A stretch of DNA of 64,000 bases, taken from positions 124,001 to 188,000 of the forward strand of contig JAPKDQ010000003.1 of the NCBI GenBank assembly GCA_028822445.1, in the 5' to 3' direction. Of this stretch, positions 56,654-64,000 are shown piece after piece; within the stretch, counting starts at the first letter, position 1; each line of letters begins with the position of its first letter. Both the position numbers and the translations under genes were made by a program. The stretch is from Rhodospirillaceae bacterium. Its GTDB lineage: Bacteria > Pseudomonadota > Alphaproteobacteria > Rhodospirillales > Rhodospirillaceae. The notes under the pieces were generated by a model, which had not been told where the DNA came from, made no database searches, and saw only the letters and a program-made list of their open reading frames with translations.

Positions 56654-56703
56654 TTATCGCACACTTCTCTTTACCCCTCAAGGCACCGACAGCGCCTAAA
56701 TGA

Positions 56704-57393
56704 CTATTCTTTGAATCCCATGGCAACCACATACATCTCCGCCGATTCCTTGCGGCTCGACGGAGGCTTAGCGTGGGCTACCTTGGCACAGCGGGTCTTC
56801 ATAGACTTAAGCAACGAACCCTCTGCACCACCCTGAAAAACCTTACAAACGAAAACTCCGCCGGGGGCGAGGACTTCTTCAGCGAACGACCAGGCCGCTT
56901 CCATGAGAGCGACGATTCGAAGGTGATCAGTTTGGGAGTGCCCCATCGCTGGCGCCGCCATATCTGAGAGGATGATATCGACCGGGCCACCCAGTGCCTC
57001 TTTGAGCCGCTCTAGGGCATCCATATCCATGAAGTCGAAGGTCATGCAGGTTGCGCCCGCGACCTCTTCCCATTCTCGAATATCAAGCGCCACTACCTGA
57101 CCTTTTGGTCCAACGCGATCAACAGCGATTTGGGTCCAACCGCCTGGAGCGGCGCCCAGGTCAATGACACGCGAGCCCTTTTTGAGGAATTTGAACCGTT
57201 CATCTAGCTCAATCAGCTTGAAGGCGGCACGGGACCTGTACCCAGCCGCCTGCGCCTGACGTACGTAAGGGTCGTTGAGTTGGCGTTTTAACCAGCGCGT
57301 TGACGATGACTTACGCCCCTTCGCGGTTTTAACGCGGACACTAAGTCCGCGTCCGCTGCCGTTCCCCGATACCGACCCTTGCTTTTTTGTCAT
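56704..57393 (-). CDS. rlmE: 23S rRNA (uridine-2'-O)-methyltransferase (FtsJ/RrmJ)
   Basis: Methylates the 2'-OH of a uridine in the 23S rRNA A-loop. The SAM site is IDLGAAPGGWTQIA. The K-D-K-E catalytic set is visible as the Lys in SRAAFKL, Asp in LSDMAAP, Lys in FVCKVFQ and Glu near the C-terminus (SAEMYVV). A basic, Ser/Gly-rich N-terminal tail of about 40 residues is typical of alphaproteobacterial forms. It starts 12 bp after the Ppx/GppA gene, a conserved pair. Confidence 0.95.
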   Translation of the reverse strand: MTKKQGSVSGNGSGRGLSVRVKTAKGRKSSSTRWLKRQLNDPYVRQAQAAGYRSRAAFKLIELDERFKFLKKGSRVIDLGAAPGGWTQIAVDRVGPKGQVVALDIREWEEVAGATCMTFDFMDMDALERLKEALGGPVDIILSDMAAPAMGHSQTDHLRIVALMEAAWSFAEEVLAPGGVFVCKVFQGGAEGSLLKSMKTRCAKVAHAKPPSSRKESAEMYVVAMGFKE

Positions 57394-57405
57394 ATCGCGC
57401 CGGCC

Positions 57406-58464
57406 CTAGCCTACGGAAACGGATGAAGTTACCGACGCCTGATAAGACGTCGCGTGCAGCATGTCCATCAGCATTCCTTCTCGCAGCCCTCTATCTGCCA
57501 CACGCAATTGACCTACGGGCCATAGCCGACAAATCGCTTCAAGAATCGCACAGCCACCGAGAACCAAATCTGCGCGCTGCCATCCAATGCATGGTTCAGC
57601 CGCGCGCTGCTGCAGGCTCATGTGACAGAGAGAACGGCTGTGTCCAATAAGTGTCTCAAAATCCAATGTGATGCCATCAACGGCCGTACGGTCATATCGA
57701 GGTAGCTCCAGGTGGATCCCGCCGAGGGTCGTCACCGTGCCAGACGTTCCGATCATTTGGGTTTCTCCGGCCAAAACGCGCGCCCGGATACCATGCTGTT
57801 GTTCAAATGGACCCAGCAGGCGCCCAACTCTGATCGCAACTTCTTCATAGGTGCGTTCGCATAAATCGCCGCCGCCGCAATCTTCCGCGACGGTTAAAAC
57901 ACCCAGTGGCATGGAAATACAGCCGAGAATTTCCATTGATTTAACATCTCCGACTCGGACGAAAAGAACTTCTGTGCTGCCACCACCAATATCAAAGATA
58001 ACGGCATAGGGAACACCTGGGTCAATTAGTGACGAGCATCCTTTTAACGCAAGCCCCGCCTCCTCATCCGCCGATATGATTTCTAGGGTGATGCCCGTTT
58101 CGTCGTGAACGCGATCGACAAACTCACCACAGTTTTCAGCCCGCCTACAGGCCTCCGTCGCAACCTGACGAGACACCGTGACCCCGCATTTATCCATTTT
58201 ATCTGCGCAGCACTTCAGGGCCTCAACCGTTCGGTCCATCGCAGCCTTGGACAACAAACCAGACGCACTAAGGCCTTCACCAAGACGCGTGATCCTGGAA
58301 AAAGAATCGACGACGGAAAAATCTTGTTCTTGCGGACGAGCCACGAGCATACGGCAGTTGTTCGTGCCGAGATCAACCGCGGCAAGAACAGCTTCGGGAC
58401 AATTGCGCCCCTCATCAAACGGTCCGTTCAACCGTTTGCCCTCGCCTAAATGCGAACGGGCCAC
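57406..58464 (-). CDS. Ppx/GppA family phosphatase
   Basis: Member of the exopolyphosphatase/guanosine pentaphosphatase family. The actin-like ATPase fold begins AAVDLGTNNCRMLVA. FDIGGGSTEVLFV carries the second phosphate-binding loop, and GTSGTVTTLGGI the third. At about 352 residues it lacks the C-terminal HD domain of E. coli Ppx, like other short alphaproteobacterial members. I start it at the GTG at 58464, which has GAGAGGA at good spacing; the track's TTG start is upstream. Whether it acts on polyphosphate or on pppGpp is not decided. Confidence 0.9.
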   Translation of the reverse strand: MARSHLGEGKRLNGPFDEGRNCPEAVLAAVDLGTNNCRMLVARPQEQDFSVVDSFSRITRLGEGLSASGLLSKAAMDRTVEALKCCADKMDKCGVTVSRQVATEACRRAENCGEFVDRVHDETGITLEIISADEEAGLALKGCSSLIDPGVPYAVIFDIGGGSTEVLFVRVGDVKSMEILGCISMPLGVLTVAEDCGGGDLCERTYEEVAIRVGRLLGPFEQQHGIRARVLAGETQMIGTSGTVTTLGGIHLELPRYDRTAVDGITLDFETLIGHSRSLCHMSLQQRAAEPCIGWQRADLVLGGCAILEAICRLWPVGQLRVADRGLREGMLMDMLHATSYQASVTSSVSVG

Positions 58465-58572
58465 GCAAATCCTCTCTATAGGACTGCACCTGCACAATGG
58501 CCGATACAGAATTATCTCTGTGAGCCATGGTACCGCCGGGTTGCAGGGCGCGGCAAGGGCGGAAACTAAACT

Positions 58573-58794
58573 CTAGTTATCCAGGAACCGACGAATGTGG
58601 ATGCAAATCTCGTCCGTATGAAGATCAACCAAGCCCTGCCCCATATAAGGCAGTTCGATAGACGACCCCTTAGGGACCAATTTTTCTAAGCCAACAGATT
58701 TTTCGCCCTGGGGGTGCCGTACACAGAACAAACGCAGGCTGGAAAAGGCGGGGAAGGGTCTGTGCCCGCCCATGGCAGCCACAACCGTAGCCAT
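58573..58794 (-). pseudogene. Possible C-terminal remnant of an alpha/beta hydrolase
   Basis: The 73-codon ORF ends GSSIELPYMGQGLVDLHTDE and then ICIHIRRFLDN. This resembles the last strand and helix of alpha/beta hydrolases, where the catalytic His would lie in a G-H-G type turn (here MGQGLVD, so the His is lost). No nucleophile elbow or upstream domain remains. It has no good Shine-Dalgarno. The family call is weak. Confidence 0.3.
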
Positions 58795-58859
58795 CGCAAT
58801 GCTTGAGGGTGGACTTTGATATATACAATAGAGCGAGCACTTTGTTTTTGTGTCTGAAC

Positions 58860-58961
58860 CTACAGCCTTAGACCGACAAGCAGCTGGCCATCGGGACCAT
58901 TTAAAAACCGGCGCTTAACGCCCGGATAAAGTTGCCAGAGCCGTCTGCCGCTCTCGTCCAT
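58860..58961 (-). other. Possible 33-codon ORF behind the MFS gene
   Basis: ATG at 58961, eight bases after the MFS stop, opens a frame MDESGRRLWQLYPGVKRRFL that ends VGLRL and a stop. It could be a short coupled ORF or the start of a gene whose remainder decayed (the fragment at 58573-58794 lies further along). No family is recognised and no Shine-Dalgarno is strong. Confidence 0.2.
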
Positions 58962-58968
58962 AGGACAC

Positions 58969-60168
58969 TCACTTAGCCGAAGAATCCTGAGCCAGTTCGT
59001 CAGGAAGAGCGCGCACGAATCGAACCGCTTGGATCACAATCACCAAAAGCAAAGTAACCATCAATGTATAAACACCGAAGAATCCAAATTCCTGAAGCGC
59101 CACACCCGCAAGAAGTGTGCCAACAATACGACCCGCAAGCTGCGTGGACGTGGCCAACCCTTGAACCGTACCCTGCATGCCATCAGGCGCATGCCGGGCT
59201 AGAACACTAATCAGAACGGTCCCCCATAGCGGACTGGAAATAGACAATACGAACAACCACGCCCAGGCAAAGGCACTCCCCGATGACAGCAAGAAACCGC
59301 ATAAGGCGATAACATCAACCGTTGCTGCGTAGGCCAGCGTCCTCTCTTCACCAAAGCGTTTAGTCATCGGCCCAATCAAACCAAATGTAGTAATCAGAAA
59401 AGCGATACTGAGGCCCGCAAACCCAAAGCTCACGAGCTGTGGCGTCCAATCCACTGAAATGCCCCAATACGGATAGGCCAACTGCTCGGCATTCATCTTA
59501 AAGCCGCTAATCCAAATCATGAGCACCAGTGGCCATAGCGCCGGAGTAGACGATAACGCTTTTAGTTTTCTGCCCATTGACCCCTTGGGCGGGGACTTTT
59601 TGGGTGCCTCCCCGTTTTCTTTCGACTGCGGTTCTTCTAGAAAAAAGAAGACCCCGGCGGCTGCGACGATAGATAAGCTTGCTGCTGCAAGGCACGGCAA
59701 AAACTGTGAAAAGGTGTTTGCATCACTTCCCATTAGGAACCCGCCAATCGTCGGGCCAATCGCGAGACCTATCCCCATAGCACCAAACACTTGGCCCATA
59801 GCCTTGGCTCTATTCTGCCCCGCACTCACAATCGCTACATAGGCAAGCGCAATCGAAACAGATCCGTGAAAAACACCTTGAAGAACGCGCGTGGCGTAGA
59901 GAGCAGTCAGTGAATCGGCGAAGGCAAACGCAATAAATGATAGGGCCGTGCCACCCAAGGTGCATGTCAACGCGCGACGACGGCCGATACTATCGCTTAA
60001 ACGCCCCCATAACGGATTCCCGAAAATGCCGACCAGCGGCATTAAGGTAAAAAGAAGCGCTACTTCAAATTCAGACGCCCCATATCGCTGACCAAGGAAT
60101 GGGAGCATGGGCACGACCAAACTCACGGGGATCGCGTTAATAGCCACAGCGGCCAGAAGAATGGGCAT
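58969..60168 (-). CDS. MFS transporter (drug/metabolite efflux type)
   Basis: Twelve-helix major facilitator. The motif-A loop NPLWGRLSDSIGRRRAL lies between helices 2 and 3, and LQGVFHGSVSIALAYVAIVS resembles the drug:proton antiporter motif region. A charged central loop (SKENGEAPKKSPPKGSMGRK) separates the two halves. Length 399 is typical. The start ATG has only a weak Shine-Dalgarno. Substrate unknown. It is transcribed away from the tRNA gene. Confidence 0.88.
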   Translation of the reverse strand: MPILLAAVAINAIPVSLVVPMLPFLGQRYGASEFEVALLFTLMPLVGIFGNPLWGRLSDSIGRRRALTCTLGGTALSFIAFAFADSLTALYATRVLQGVFHGSVSIALAYVAIVSAGQNRAKAMGQVFGAMGIGLAIGPTIGGFLMGSDANTFSQFLPCLAAASLSIVAAAGVFFFLEEPQSKENGEAPKKSPPKGSMGRKLKALSSTPALWPLVLMIWISGFKMNAEQLAYPYWGISVDWTPQLVSFGFAGLSIAFLITTFGLIGPMTKRFGEERTLAYAATVDVIALCGFLLSSGSAFAWAWLFVLSISSPLWGTVLISVLARHAPDGMQGTVQGLATSTQLAGRIVGTLLAGVALQEFGFFGVYTLMVTLLLVIVIQAVRFVRALPDELAQDSSAK

Positions 60169-60354
60169 GAAGTAAAAAATCCTAACTGAGAATTCCCAAC
60201 TTGCGGGGCAGAGAGCTCAGGAACAACAAACCCAAAGCCCATATCCGCGTGTCGGTTGACCTCGAGGTAAGGAAAGCTTGAAAATAAGCGTTGGAGCGAA
60301 AAGCTTGAAAACACGCGCTGAATGACTAGGATGCGCCGCGTTCTGGGACGGTGA

Positions 60355-60374
60355 AGCCATTTTTTCAGATGGCT
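60355..60374. repeat. Short hairpin upstream of tRNA-Gln
   Basis: AGCCAT and ATGGCT form a 6-bp stem with an eight-base loop TTTTTCAG. It lies between the MFS gene and the tRNA gene, in a gap with no ORF. Function unknown. Confidence 0.3.
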
Positions 60375-60428
60375 GGTGCTAACCCAACAGTCTCACTTTA
60401 TATTAAAGTACTAAGAGGTCGCTCCTAG

Positions 60429-60502
60429 TGGGGGATAGTTTAACGGTAGAACTGCGGACTCTGACTCCGTCGGTCCTGGTTCGAATCCAGGTCCCCCAGC
60501 CA
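60429..60502 (+). tRNA. tRNA-Gln (anticodon CTG)
   Basis: TGGGGGA pairs with TCCCCCA in a perfect 7-bp acceptor stem, followed by G and an encoded CCA (60500-60502). The D arm has AGTTTAACGGTAGAACT, the anticodon arm GCGGACTCTGACTCCGT with CTG in the loop, and the T arm CCTGGTTCGAATCCAGG. CTG reads CAG, glutamine. The 74-base length and TTCGAATC loop are standard. Confidence 0.96.
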
Positions 60503-60663
60503 CCACTCTAGTCAAACTATCTGTCCATCCGGATTTCCTGCTTTGACCCTAGTGTCTATAGCATGGACCGATCCAAACCATTATTTTCTATGATCTAAAA
60601 CCTGAATAGAAAACAAGATCCGTCACAAATTCACGACAGTGTCATATAGATAAAATACCTCTC

Positions 60664-60697
60664 AATTAATAATGAGAATGACTTGCATTTGCATTTA
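60664..60697 (+). promoter_or_regulatory. Fur-box-like sequence before the FecA-like receptor
   Basis: TTAATAATGAGAATGACTTG followed by CATTTGCATTT contains the repeated AATGAGAAT/GCATT hexamer pattern of Fur-type operators, about 45-80 bp before the start codon. Iron-dependent repression of the receptor is the expected meaning. Some alphaproteobacteria use Irr or RirA instead, so the regulator is not certain. Confidence 0.55.
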
Positions 60698-60741
60698 ATG
60701 TACGATATCTCCTCGCCCATCAGAAACAAAGGGCGATAGCT

Positions 60742-63024
60742 ATGCACACTCACTACTCACATTTTCGATCAGTCTTCGCTGCGGCGGCTTTTTCTTTTTC
60801 TTGGCTCCAAGTGTCCACAGCATGGAGCCAGGAAAGCGCCCGACAGGACGTGGCTGATGAGTCGCCCTCGCCGCTCATTATTGAATCCATTACCATCGTC
60901 TCCAGCCGCAATGCAGCGGACCGTATCGCCGGCTCCGCAGACTTTTTGAGTGCCGCTGATCTTGAAGAATTCGATTACGGAGACATTAACCGCATCCTAC
61001 GCCGTCTACCCGGGGTCAATATACAGGATGAAGACGGATTTGGCTTGCGGCCCAACATCGGGCTACGCGCCACCGGACTCGATCGGTCTTCGAAGATCAC
61101 GCTCATGGAGGACGGCGTTCTCATCGCACCGGCACCGTATGCCGCGCCATCCGCTTATTACTTTCCTCACGCCGCACGCATCTCAGCGGTTGAGGTGGTC
61201 AAAGGACCAAGTGCCATCAAGTACGGTCCTTTCACCACCGGCGGCGCCATCAATCTGTTTTCTACACCGGTGCCAGAAACAACCGGCGGCCAAATCGATG
61301 CCCTTTTCGGCTCAGACTCCTTTACCCAAATTCATGCCCGTGGCGGCAACCGTGTCGCTGTGTCTGACGCCTTAGAAATCGGCGTCTCTGGCGAAGCGCT
61401 CAAATGGAACAGCGATGGGTTCAAAGTGCTCGACGGGGGCGGCAACACGGGATTCGATATTAATGACTATGTGGGCAAGGTCGAGCTCGTCTCGCACCAC
61501 GTGGAGGGCGTAAAGCAGAGCCTTCAGATCAAGGCGCAGTATTCGAACGAAATTTCAAACGAGACCTACCTCGGCCTGACAGACAAAGACTTCGCAGCAA
61601 CACCCTTCCGGCGCTATCGGGGCAGTCAACGCGATCAAATGGACGCTGATCACCGCGGTTACCAGGTGACATACAGGGCCAGCTTTACGGAAGGACCGAG
61701 CGTCACTGTCGTGGCCTATCGCAACGAATTCGAACGCGATTGGTTTAAACTGGCTAAGGTTGCTGACCCTGCAGCAGGGAAAGTCAGCCTAAGTAAGCTT
61801 TTAGAGCAACCCACCGCTTTTCCCGGCGCCTTCGATACCATTATCGGCAAGCAAGGGTTTATCAGCGCCGATAACGCGCTCGCCGTAAAACATAATAGTA
61901 GAAGCTATGTCTCAGAAGGTATCCAGGCCGCCGTAGTTACGCCATTTAATATTAGCGGCATAAGCCACAAAGTTACCGGCAGCTTCCGTTACCACGAAGA
62001 TCGCATGAACCGTTTTCAGTGGGTAGACAGCTTCCGCATGGACAACGGCACCATGGTGCAGACCTCGGCCGGTATTCCTGGGACAGACAGCAATAGAATT
62101 GACTCTGCAAAAGCATGGTCGGGTTATGTCAACGATGAAATTGCCATGGGGCGCTGGACGTTAACGCCTGGCGTGCGCATTGAGAGCATCGATTTCCAGC
62201 GCCTAGATTACGGGAAAACCGACCCGGAAAGAACGGGGAATAGCCTCAAAACCAAGCGCAATTCCGTCACTGCCGTCATGCCCGGGATCGGTATCGCGTA
62301 CAGAATCTCAGACCCTACCCTTGTGTTTGCCGGGGTCCATCGCGGGTTCACCCCGCCTGGTGCAGGATCAGCTGCCGAGGAGGAGACATCGGTGAACTAC
62401 GAAGCCGGCGTCCGTTATTTGGAAAGCGGGCTTTATGCAGAGGGCATCGGGTTCTTTACCAACTATCAAAACCTCATCGGTACCTGCACAAACTCATCAG
62501 GTGGTGGGTGCCTCATCGGAGATCAGTTCGACGCCGGAAAAGTTGATACCTACGGTCTAGAAGCAACATTGGGCTTAGACCTTGCCAGCGCTACCGAAAG
62601 CCAATGGTCGGTGCCCCTAGACATCACCTACACCTTTACCCGTGCACGCTTCCAAAGCGGCTTTAAAAGCGGCTTCGGTCCATGGGGGTCAGTCGTAAAA
62701 GGTGACAGCCTTCCCTACATTCCGCGTCATCAAACAACAATTAGCCTAGGCGTTGTCGATGCACATTGGAGCCTTCGAGCATCACTGAACTACGTTTCTA
62801 AAACGCGCAGTCAGGCAGGCCAAGGACCTATTGCTGTCTCTGAAACAGTCGACTCCCGAGCAGTCGTGGACTTAGCAGGGGAAATCGCTCTAACCGAAAA
62901 CGCAGCTCTGGTTGTCAGGGCTGAAAACGTATTCGACACCGTCTATAGCGTTTCTCGCAGACCCGCCGGACTAAGACCCGGCCTCCCATTTTTAGCAAAA
63001 TTTGGTATTAAACTGCGCCTTTAA
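60742..63024 (+). CDS. TonB-dependent receptor, FecA-like
   Basis: Outer-membrane receptor close to ferric-dicitrate receptors. A signal peptide ends near TAWSQES. The plug reads RILRRLPGVNIQDEDGFGLR, RATGLDRSSKITLMEDGV, then IAPAPYAAPSAYYFPHAARI and VEVVKGPSAIKYG, the typical FecA plug pattern including the A-P-Y-x-x-P-x-A-Y-Y loop. The barrel ends KFGIKLRL. There is no N-terminal FecR-signalling domain before the plug, so it is probably not a transducer. Length 760. A Fur-like box lies upstream; no periplasmic or ABC uptake genes are adjacent. Confidence 0.92.
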   Translation: MHTHYSHFRSVFAAAAFSFSWLQVSTAWSQESARQDVADESPSPLIIESITIVSSRNAADRIAGSADFLSAADLEEFDYGDINRILRRLPGVNIQDEDGFGLRPNIGLRATGLDRSSKITLMEDGVLIAPAPYAAPSAYYFPHAARISAVEVVKGPSAIKYGPFTTGGAINLFSTPVPETTGGQIDALFGSDSFTQIHARGGNRVAVSDALEIGVSGEALKWNSDGFKVLDGGGNTGFDINDYVGKVELVSHHVEGVKQSLQIKAQYSNEISNETYLGLTDKDFAATPFRRYRGSQRDQMDADHRGYQVTYRASFTEGPSVTVVAYRNEFERDWFKLAKVADPAAGKVSLSKLLEQPTAFPGAFDTIIGKQGFISADNALAVKHNSRSYVSEGIQAAVVTPFNISGISHKVTGSFRYHEDRMNRFQWVDSFRMDNGTMVQTSAGIPGTDSNRIDSAKAWSGYVNDEIAMGRWTLTPGVRIESIDFQRLDYGKTDPERTGNSLKTKRNSVTAVMPGIGIAYRISDPTLVFAGVHRGFTPPGAGSAAEEETSVNYEAGVRYLESGLYAEGIGFFTNYQNLIGTCTNSSGGGCLIGDQFDAGKVDTYGLEATLGLDLASATESQWSVPLDITYTFTRARFQSGFKSGFGPWGSVVKGDSLPYIPRHQTTISLGVVDAHWSLRASLNYVSKTRSQAGQGPIAVSETVDSRAVVDLAGEIALTENAALVVRAENVFDTVYSVSRRPAGLRPGLPFLAKFGIKLRL

Positions 63025-63056
63025 AAGAAGGCAGGTATACGCAACAAGGCCAGAAT

Positions 63057-63090
63057 GGACGGTGCTTCCCGCAATCCGGTAGCGCCGTCC
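63057..63090. terminator. Hairpin between convergent receptor and symporter genes
   Basis: GGACGGTGC pairs with GCGCCGTCC over 9 bp (one G-T wobble) with a 16-base loop. It sits in the 149-bp convergent gap. There is no clear T-run, so efficient intrinsic termination is uncertain. Confidence 0.35.
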
Positions 63091-63173
63091 CTGGTTCTCT
63101 GAAAGTTTTCCCTGTTACGACCCTAGTGTGTTTCTCAAATTGCAACATGCTTTGTTACTTCTAGGGCTGCTCA

Positions 63174-64000
63174 CTAAACAGCGGCTACTTCTCTGAATTT
63201 ATCTTCGTCCAACTCACCTTCTAACTTTGCCACCACAACAGCAACCGCGGCATCACCGCTGACGTTAACAGCCGTTCGCGCCATATCAAGTATGCGGTCA
63301 ATGGGTAGAATAAGTCCGACAATGAGCGCGGTTTGCTCTACGGAAATACCAATGACCGGCAATATGGTGGACAAGAGAAATAGAGATGCCGAAGGCACGC
63401 CCGCAGTTCCAATGGATGCCAGGGTCACCGTCACAGCAATCATGACATAGTCCATCGCAACAAGATCAATACCAAAGGCCTGTGCAGAAAAAACGGCGAC
63501 CACGCCCAAATAGAGCGCCGTTCCATCCATATTAATGGTCGCGCCAAGCGGAAGAACCGACGAGGCCACAGACTGTTTGACGCCGAGGTTTTCTTCAACG
63601 CAGGTCATAGTCACAGGCAATGTGGCTGAGCTAGAGGCGGTGGAATACGCCACAGCCTGAGCGTCTATAATGCCACGGAAGAACCGCACTGCCGGAAGCT
63701 TGAGTAACACCTTAATTAAGCCGCCGTACACCAAACCTGCATGTAAGATGCACGCTGTGTACACGACTACAACAAGGGTCAGAAGCTTAAAAATGGTCTC
63801 TGTCCCGAGCGTGCCAGCCACCCAAGCGACCAAAGCAAAAACACCGTAGGGCGCTAGCTCCATAACAATATGGGCCACTTTAAGCATGGCCTCTGCCGCT
63901 GCAGAGATCGCATCGCCAACCGCGCGGCCCTTCTCACCGGCCATGACGATACCTGTGCCAAACAAAAGAGCAAAGACGATGATTGCAAGCACATCACCTT
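63174..64000 (-). CDS. Dicarboxylate/amino acid:cation symporter (DAACS), 5' part outside window
   Basis: Sodium- or proton-coupled carrier of the GltP/DctA family. Only about the C-terminal 275 residues are in the window; the frame runs open to the edge and the track's GTG at 63992 is internal. The family blocks are clear: IIVFALLFGTGI, the serine-rich TASSSATLPVT hairpin loop, and PLGATINMDGTALY. The last helices end in PVIGISVEQTALIVGLILPI and the substrate-binding DRILDMARTAVNVSGD. Specificity between glutamate, aspartate and C4-dicarboxylates cannot be settled from this part. Confidence 0.93.
   Translation of the reverse strand, partial: GDVLAIIVFALLFGTGIVMAGEKGRAVGDAISAAAEAMLKVAHIVMELAPYGVFALVAWVAGTLGTETIFKLLTLVVVVYTACILHAGLVYGGLIKVLLKLPAVRFFRGIIDAQAVAYSTASSSATLPVTMTCVEENLGVKQSVASSVLPLGATINMDGTALYLGVVAVFSAQAFGIDLVAMDYVMIAVTVTLASIGTAGVPSASLFLLSTILPVIGISVEQTALIVGLILPIDRILDMARTAVNVSGDAAVAVVVAKLEGELDEDKFREVAAV

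Overview
The window is a chromosomal piece of an alphaproteobacterium, probably a marine Rhodospirillales-like lineage. Three core blocks support this: fabD-fabG-acpP-fabF-mltG followed by yicC-gmk; rpsF-rpsR-rplI-dnaB-alr-(mlaE-mlaF)-radA-cvpA-purF; and a yfgM-like gene-bamB-der. A DUF2794 gene, ProXWV-type and TAXI transport proteins and a GltD-GltB glutamate synthase point the same way. No rRNA is present, so genus or species cannot be given.

Layout. 0-7.2 kb: the 5' part of uppP (minus), divergent from gltD-gltB. 7.2-12.6 kb (minus): an M17 aminopeptidase, an orphan TAXI-type binding protein, and a three-gene betaine/proline-type ABC importer. 12.7-17.7 kb: gloB, then an RND efflux pump and its adaptor. 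17.7-24.1 kb (minus): gmk, yicC, a decayed histidine-kinase fragment, mltG, and the fatty-acid synthesis cluster fabF-acpP-fabG-fabD. 24.4-34.5 kb (plus): ribosomal proteins S6, S18 and L9 with a clear terminator, then dnaB, alr, a lipid-transport ABC pair, radA, cvpA, purF and an SDR gene. A decayed amidohydrolase tail lies against der. 34.7-38.4 kb (minus): der, bamB and the yfgM-like gene, an outer-membrane assembly and ribosome biogenesis block.

From about 39.3 to 52.2 kb the window looks accessory. It holds two paralogous SAM methyltransferases, an unrecognised protein with GIY-YIG-like motifs, an MBL-fold hydrolase, a small DUF442-like phosphatase, a TPR/2-oxoglutarate oxygenase protein with near-identical repeats, a TonB-dependent receptor and a fatty acid hydroxylase/sterol desaturase-type membrane oxygenase. 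From about 42.4 kb to the guaA end the DNA is visibly AT-richer than the flanks. It also contains duplicated and decayed fragments and ends at the 3' end of guaA, a known integration site for genomic islands. A second partial copy of the guaA tail (encoding TIEWE-stop) lies about 180 bp from the real one. No integrase is visible, so the island reading is inference.

52.2-58.5 kb (minus) is core again: guaA, an RsmB-like rRNA methyltransferase, guaB, rlmE and a Ppx/GppA phosphatase. 58.5-64 kb holds an MFS transporter, tRNA-Gln(CTG), a FecA-like TonB receptor behind a Fur-box-like sequence, and the C-terminal part of a dicarboxylate/amino-acid symporter cut by the window edge.

The least explained sequence is 39.4-39.9 kb. 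It has a perfect 17-bp palindrome, a two-tier hairpin ending on a strong Shine-Dalgarno, a 32-codon ORF with a signal-like sequence, and a 64-codon open frame directly after a methyltransferase stop codon.
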